This document shows, piece after piece, positions 58,788-64,000 of a stretch of 64,000 bases of DNA (position 1 is the stretch's first letter; each line of letters begins with the position of its first letter). The DNA is from Nipponacmea schrenckii (taxonomy: Eukaryota; Mollusca; Gastropoda; Lottiidae). The position numbers and the translations under genes are program-made. Under the pieces are notes generated by a model, which saw nothing but the letters and a program-made list of their open reading frames with translations, was not told the DNA's origin and did not search any database. The stretch lies in the NCBI GenBank assembly GCA_030562195.1, contig CM060201.1, positions 33,958,067 to 34,022,066 on the forward strand, given 5' to 3'.

Positions 58788-60221
58788 ATCAAATGAAACT
58801 ATATGTGGTTCTTACATGGAAATAACACACACAGACAGCCATCTTCAATCTCTGACTTGACTTACTAAGTCAAATCTTTAATAGGCTATAATATTTCAAC
58901 CAAGAATCCTAATATTATAACAGATAATATAGCACATACAGTTCTTTCAAATCCAGAGATTACCAGCAATTATAACAATAATGAAAGTGGTCATCAGCTC
59001 TAACCACAAATAACAACTCAGTTGCATGAGAGTAGTGTTTAAACCTAATGACCTCAATTCTAATCCATTATCATACCCAACTGTTGAACTGTGAGTGTAT
59101 CTTTAAATTTCACAAACACAATCAAAAGTCAAGATTAATCATCAATTATGGGTTTCACAATCTTGAAAATATAAAAAAACTGGGCAAAATTGTTCTGAAG
59201 TTTACATGAAATGGTCCAAGATCAACTAAGACTATGGCATGGCATTATAATAGTTTATATATAAATATCTACAAATATAGATTGTTGGGTGAAGTCAATT
59301 GTTACCATTGAGGATGTTTTTCCTGTTTTCTAGCATCAACAATACCAGCTAACTTCCTATTGGTTTCAGGTCTACTCCTGTCTAACTTTATATCAGTATA
59401 AATTGAGGTATTTGTAGTCCATTTTGAATAAATACTGCCTTCCCTGTCAGATTATGCTCTAGGGGTGTCATGACAACAGTTTAAATGATCCTGTTTCCAA
59501 CTAACTCTCTATTGCCATCATGTCAACTCAGGTCTGACATGGACCCTCAAATTTTTCAACAGTAGTTGACGAGATTAGTAGTCCTATCTGAATACAGTGG
59601 AACCTTGTTAATTCACACAGTTCAACAAAGTTGAAACGTGCCATTCTCATGGATAAATATATATATGTTTGAATAGTCTTTAGAAATATTAGAATTATAC
59701 AAATCATTCATAAATAACCCAAACAAGGAATATCACTTTCTATTTCTATATTTGGTAGAGTTTTGAGACAATGTTTGGACAACAACCTGTACTAATCATT
59801 TAATTTTCAAATCAAGAATAACAATCCACGTGTAAGAATGTTATTAGTTTCTATGGCAAAGACAGGGGAAGGGGGTTGTTTCCCCAAAAAATCAGGTTGG
59901 GCCTTCAATGCTAAATTTTGTCAAACTTTAAACTGAGTCAAATAACTACAGATATATTACCAGCATATAATATGATATAAGTTCAGTTCACATTTAAATT
60001 AAGTCAGGATATAGAGGGACTGAAGGGAGGTAACTAGATGTTAAATCAATAGTTAACAGTGGTCTGTTGTCAGCTGTAAACATTAGAAACATAAGGTATA
60101 AGAAGTGAAATAAATGACATTTAGAAAGGAAGGTGTGCATTTTACATAACAATAATATGGAAGCAATTCTACTCGAGTTAGAATAGATAAATAAAAATAT
60201 CAAATATTAATAAATACTATT

Positions 60222-60272
60222 TAGTGGGGGGGAGAGTGGGAGGGGGGGGAGTGGGGGGGAGTGGGGGGGGTT
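60222..60272 (+). repeat. G-rich tract, copy 2 (expanded)
   Basis: Repeated GAGTGGGGGGG units, about twice as long as in copy 1; a plausible G-quadruplex and an unstable minisatellite seed. Confidence 0.85.
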
Positions 60273-60687
60273 GGATTGATAGTTAATATCTTGGTTTGAC
60301 CTAAATAATACTTAATTGCTTCAACCAAACGCTTCCTCTCAAAATACAGTGAAGGATCCCTGATATCTGCCTCAAGGTGAGTTTGGAGCATGGGAAAGAC
60401 GGATTGGAAGATGTTCGAACCCAGGGGACATCAGTTGGTAAAGAAAATCTGTAGTTTTATTTTTGATTCTAAATATCTTTTTGTGACACCAGTCCTTAGA
60501 TCTACTCTGATATACCTTGTATAACAATGGAAATATACAGACTGAATTTAATTCAGAGATAGATAACCTTTGCTTATAGTAGAAATAAAATACTGTTTGA
60601 ATAAAACAAAAATACCTTTGATGAGCCTATCATCTGAGATTATCAAACACTATATGTTACTACCACATTATCTTCAAAATAATTGTC

Positions 60688-60712
60688 CTGATGAGGATAT
60701 TATATCCAAAAC
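60688..60712 (+). repeat. Hammerhead-like remnant, duplication copy 2
   Basis: Identical to the motif at 58763-58787, including the A in place of the conserved G. Confidence 0.5.
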
Positions 60713-61785
60713 ATCAAATGAAACTATATGTGGTTCTTACATGGAAATAACACACAGACAGCCATCTTCAATCTCTGACTTGACTTACTAAGTCAAATCT
60801 TTAATAGGTTATAATATTTCAACCAAGAATCCTAATATTATAACACAGATAACATAGCACATACAGTTGTTTTAAATCCAGAGATTACCAGTTGTATATA
60901 TTAGCAATGATGAAAGTGGTCATCAGCTCTAACCACAAATAACAACTCAGTTGCATGAGAGTAGTGTTTAAAACTAATGACTTCAATTCTAATCCATTAT
61001 CATACCCAACTGTTGAACTGTGAGTGTATCTTTAAATTTCTCAAACACAATAAAAAGTCAAGGTTTATCATCAATTAAAGGTTTCACAATCTTGAAAATA
61101 TAAAAAAACTGGGCAAAATTGTTGTGAAGTTTACATGAAATGGTCCAAGATCAACTAAGACTATGGCATGGCATTATAATAGTTTATATATAAATATCTA
61201 CAAATATAGATTGTTTGGGTGAAGTCAATTGTTACCATTGAGGATGTTTTTCCTGTTTTCTAGCATCAACAATACCAGCTAACTTCCTATTGCCTTTAGG
61301 TCTACTCCTGTCTAACCTTCAACTTTATATCAGTAGAAATTGAGGTATTTGTAGTCCATTTTGAATAAATACTGCCTTCCCTGTCAGATTATGCTCTAGG
61401 GGTGTCATGACAACAGTTTAAATGATCCTGTTTCCAACTAACTCTCTATTGCCATCATGTCAACTCAGGTCTGACCTTGACCCTCAATTTTACAACAGTA
61501 CTTAACGAGATTAGTAGTCCTATCTGAATACAGTGGAACTTTGTTAATTCACACAGTTCAACAAAGTTGAAACGTGCCATTCTCATGGGTGTGGTACTGA
61601 TATATTATCCATCTGTATCATGACCCTAGTTCCTAGCTGTTGCCATGGTTTAGAGTGTTATAATAGAGACTCTCAAACATAAGCACAGATATACAAGCAC
61701 TTGCAAAGATATAAACAAGCACTTGCCTAGGTTACAAGTTCAATAGACATGCAATGGAAATGGAAGCAATATCACTATTTCAATG

Positions 61786-62115
61786 GATAATACGTCTTAG
61801 AATGAACTTTAAGTTTGAAAATTGGACAATAAAAGCTCTATTCATCAGTAAATATACCTGCTGCCATGAAAAAAAAATATGAACAAATATTCAAAAACTT
61901 AATAATGATCCATAAAGATGCATATAATTATTTAAAATGCTTAATAAATTGATTAAACATTTTTGATGACTCAGTTTTGTGCACTTTCCTGATTTTAAGG
62001 GATTCTGTTACTTTATGATACCAGGTAAGTTCACTGATGAATATATATACTCCTATTGACCATTCTTGAGAAGTAAAATTTTATGTTCATGCTGAGACAC
62101 AGTATCCCTTTAAGA
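61786..62115. mobile_element. Foldback MITE, family 'TTAGAATGAAC', copy 4
   Basis: Left GTCTTAGAATGAACTTTAAG then TTTGAAAATTGG; right ATTGACCATTCTTGAGAAGT, then TTTTATGTTCATGCTGAGAC and ACAGTATCCC. Shares interior sequence with copies at 1459, 13797 and 48390. Confidence 0.7.
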
Positions 62116-63383
62116 TACGAATCTCTGTTAAATCCAATTAAATCCTCTATTTCTTTATTTCAAAAGATTAAAGTGTTGATGGTCATCGTTGTCCAAAATG
62201 TCAAGTTGATCATCTAAAAAAAATTCTGAAAATATCATCAGGATAGAATTTGAAATTAAAAATATTACCTGTGGGGAGAAAAAAGTAGACTGTGAAATTT
62301 TATATTTTAATCTGCCTCACACATCTCATACATTCTCAATACTGGTGCCAATTCTTCTTTTCATCAACATAAATAATCTAAAACACAGAAAAATATCTAA
62401 CATTATTTCATTATAATAAGGATTAAGCTTAACTTTCACTAAGAAAACACTACAATTGTAGAAACGGAATAAAGAAAGGCAGGGTATGCCCACACTATTA
62501 CCAGAAGAAAACTGCTATTAAAAAGGTAAGCCTACAATAAATCAACTGAATTTCACAAAGTACAGATAGCATAGATCTAGGCCTATATATATATGTTACC
62601 AAGACCTTTCATTTTAGGTATATTTTATGTGAATGTAATGCTCATATTGACTAGTATGAGTTTCATGACTTCTAGCAATGCCAATGAAATATAATATGGA
62701 GTCAAATGGTTGCAGGTTTTCTTCACCTGTCACTTTCTTCAGTGTCACTAACAAGTCCCCCCCCCCTTTCTAAAACTGAACACATTCTATTGTCTGCTCA
62801 TCAAATTTCATGCGATGCAAACTTAGTATCATAGTGTAAAACTACTTTAATTTCATTTTTCCATTTAATTTGTCTAATGTTTTGATTTTACTAGTCTATT
62901 GACATTAGGCTAGCTTGGAGAAAAAAAAACATTTCATGTCATTAATTTTCCATGAAACAAATTGCTCTACTTACAAATATACTTCAGCTCACAAATTTGC
63001 TAAAACTGTGCACCGAAACTTATAAGTTTAACGTAGTCGTTAAACAAAGGGTCATTCATTTGAAATTTCATTTGAAAAACAAGTCAAATGTCAATATTTC
63101 ATTTACCGGCCATTTTAAACCATGTGCGCATCCTCTTTGCGCACAGATTTGAAAGGACCCGTACAAATCAATAACTCAATTATAGATCTTGTTGGTTGAG
63201 ACAGAAAACGAATATTTCATACTGGAGTTTCTTTTTAATGGAATGGGGTGTAACTTTTCATGATCTTATTTGTTAATGAAAAGCCTGAATATTGTTGTTA
63301 TTTTTCTTTCTTGCTTTCTTCTTACTTTGTAGGGCTAATAAAATTAAATTGAGTTTCATGTTCTATTTCATAATTTTCATTAG

Positions 63384-63451
63384 CGAAAGTGGGTGCACCG
63401 CCATCAAGACCCAAAACAATTGAAGACCTACTTGAGTTTGTTACTCTGTAA
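63384..63451 (+). CDS. Weak candidate terminal exon
   Basis: After TAATTTTCATTAG, one frame reads KVGAPPSRPKTIEDLLEFVT then L and stops at TAA 63449-63451. The composition is protein-like and the 3' splice site is passable, but the family is not recognised and no upstream partner exon was found. It could equally be chance. Confidence 0.15.
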
Positions 63452-64000
63452 AAATAACATGTTAAACATTGTCGACAGCCCACTGTATTCCGACATATAT
63501 GATATATATAATATATATAATATTATAAGTTATATAATAACGTCCGAGGAGCGGGTAGAGTCGGGACTAAATCTATAACATTCTGAGTAATTAGTGGGGT
63601 ATTCAGTTTATAACATTCATTATCATATACGATACCATTCTCATTCTAACTGACTTTATCATCTACAATACTATTCTCAGTAGTTTTATCGTAAAAATTT
63701 ATCTAACCTCAGGTTTGATCAAAAGTTTTAACTACTTGAAGAAAAGTCTGAACTTAATCTTTACATGCGATTGATGGTATGGCACAAGTCTGAACTTACC
63801 TAGTTTTACCAATAGATAGACACTGTCCATGCAACAATCATTTACGCAAATAAAATGCAAAAAGGCGTCTTGAAATTTATGTGAAATTTTTAAGACTACT
63901 AATTATGAAGTAATGTTATTATAGCGCCGTATCTGAATTTATTTGACAATCATTTTTGTATGAATTGAAATTACTAAATACTACAGAGAACTAAGATTGT

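Larger units (their letters stand above)
57760..59652 (+). repeat. 1.9-kb tandem duplication, copy 1
   Basis: Runs from ATAAATATATATATGTTTGA to GAAACGTGCCATTCTCATGG and is followed at once by copy 2. It includes a G tract (58324-58350), a 71-residue open frame (58645-58860) also present in copy 2, and a hammerhead-like motif (58763-58787). Not recognised as a known coding element. Confidence 0.92.
59653..61588 (+). repeat. 1.9-kb tandem duplication, copy 2
   Basis: Same order and ends as copy 1, with scattered substitutions (for example CAATAACCTG to CAACAACCTG) and indels, chiefly a longer G tract. The block 60473-60808 matches copy 1 almost perfectly. The short open frame differs in its last residues because of a 2-bp CA deletion. 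Confidence 0.92.
38313..64000. other. Upstream / 5' intron territory of SPECC1L
   Basis: The splice site at 38313 requires at least one exon to the right, but none could be identified; it may be a non-coding exon inside this span or beyond it. No other gene is firmly supported over about 25.7 kb, apart from a weak exon candidate at 63384-63451. Stretches not listed as repeats (for example 40400-41500, 48750-50340, 50430-51590, 52660-53760, 56170-57750 and 62120-63380) are AT-rich and show nothing I can name. Confidence 0.55.

Noticed and set aside
58645..60791. Duplicated 71-73 residue frames
   Set aside because: Not accepted as genes: no family is recognised and the C-termini differ through a 2-bp indel. 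The conservation of the block is reported as a finding instead.

Overview
The window is animal nuclear DNA, most likely from a mollusc and plausibly a gastropod. It is AT-rich and dominated by introns, tandem repeats and short non-autonomous mobile elements, and only two protein genes can be read with confidence. Both have GT-AG introns. The SPECC1L gene structure (one giant exon plus small calponin-homology exons) is metazoan. The dispersed repeat at 45390-45695, with its 'GGCAATAACTC' phrase, is of a kind I associate with molluscan genomes. The exact species cannot be told from the sequence.

Gene 1 (+ strand, 9061-25398) is a seven-exon gene whose splice phases all agree. It gives a 610-residue protein of the uncharacterised YIL108W-like zinc-metallopeptidase family. 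The zinc motif HELGHTFDLAH and the following SGIMARG Met-turn lie in exon 3, behind a 12.5-kb intron full of repeats. Gene 2 (- strand, coding 38291-33140) is a cytospin-A/SPECC1L homologue. One 2.9-kb exon encodes the basic N-terminus and coiled coils, and four small exons encode the C-terminal calponin-homology domain, about 1091 residues in all. The two genes converge, with about 7.7 kb between their stop codons.

Layout. 1-8990: 5' flank with a TTAA-bracketed inverted-repeat element, a foldback element, a 4.7-kb array of a 34-bp satellite and a 69-bp array whose complementary strand carries a hammerhead-ribozyme-like core. 9061-25398: gene 1; its long intron holds a 26-bp satellite (14026-15078) and tRNA-Leu-like SINEs. 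25399-33139: the intergenic span, with a nested pair of inverted-repeat elements, a palindromic ATGTATCAT array and other short repeats. 33140-38312: SPECC1L. 38313-64000: upstream or 5'-intron DNA of SPECC1L with no certain exon; it holds 42-bp and about 110-bp tandem arrays, several SINEs and MITEs, and a direct tandem duplication of about 1.9 kb (57760-61588).

No rRNA, functional tRNA or CRISPR array was seen. The most interesting recurrent signal is a CTGATGA-hairpin-(G/A)AAAC motif, the hammerhead ribozyme core order, in at least three unrelated-looking repeat contexts. It suggests Penelope-like or retrozyme-type elements, mostly decayed. I see no evidence of a wholly new multi-gene system.
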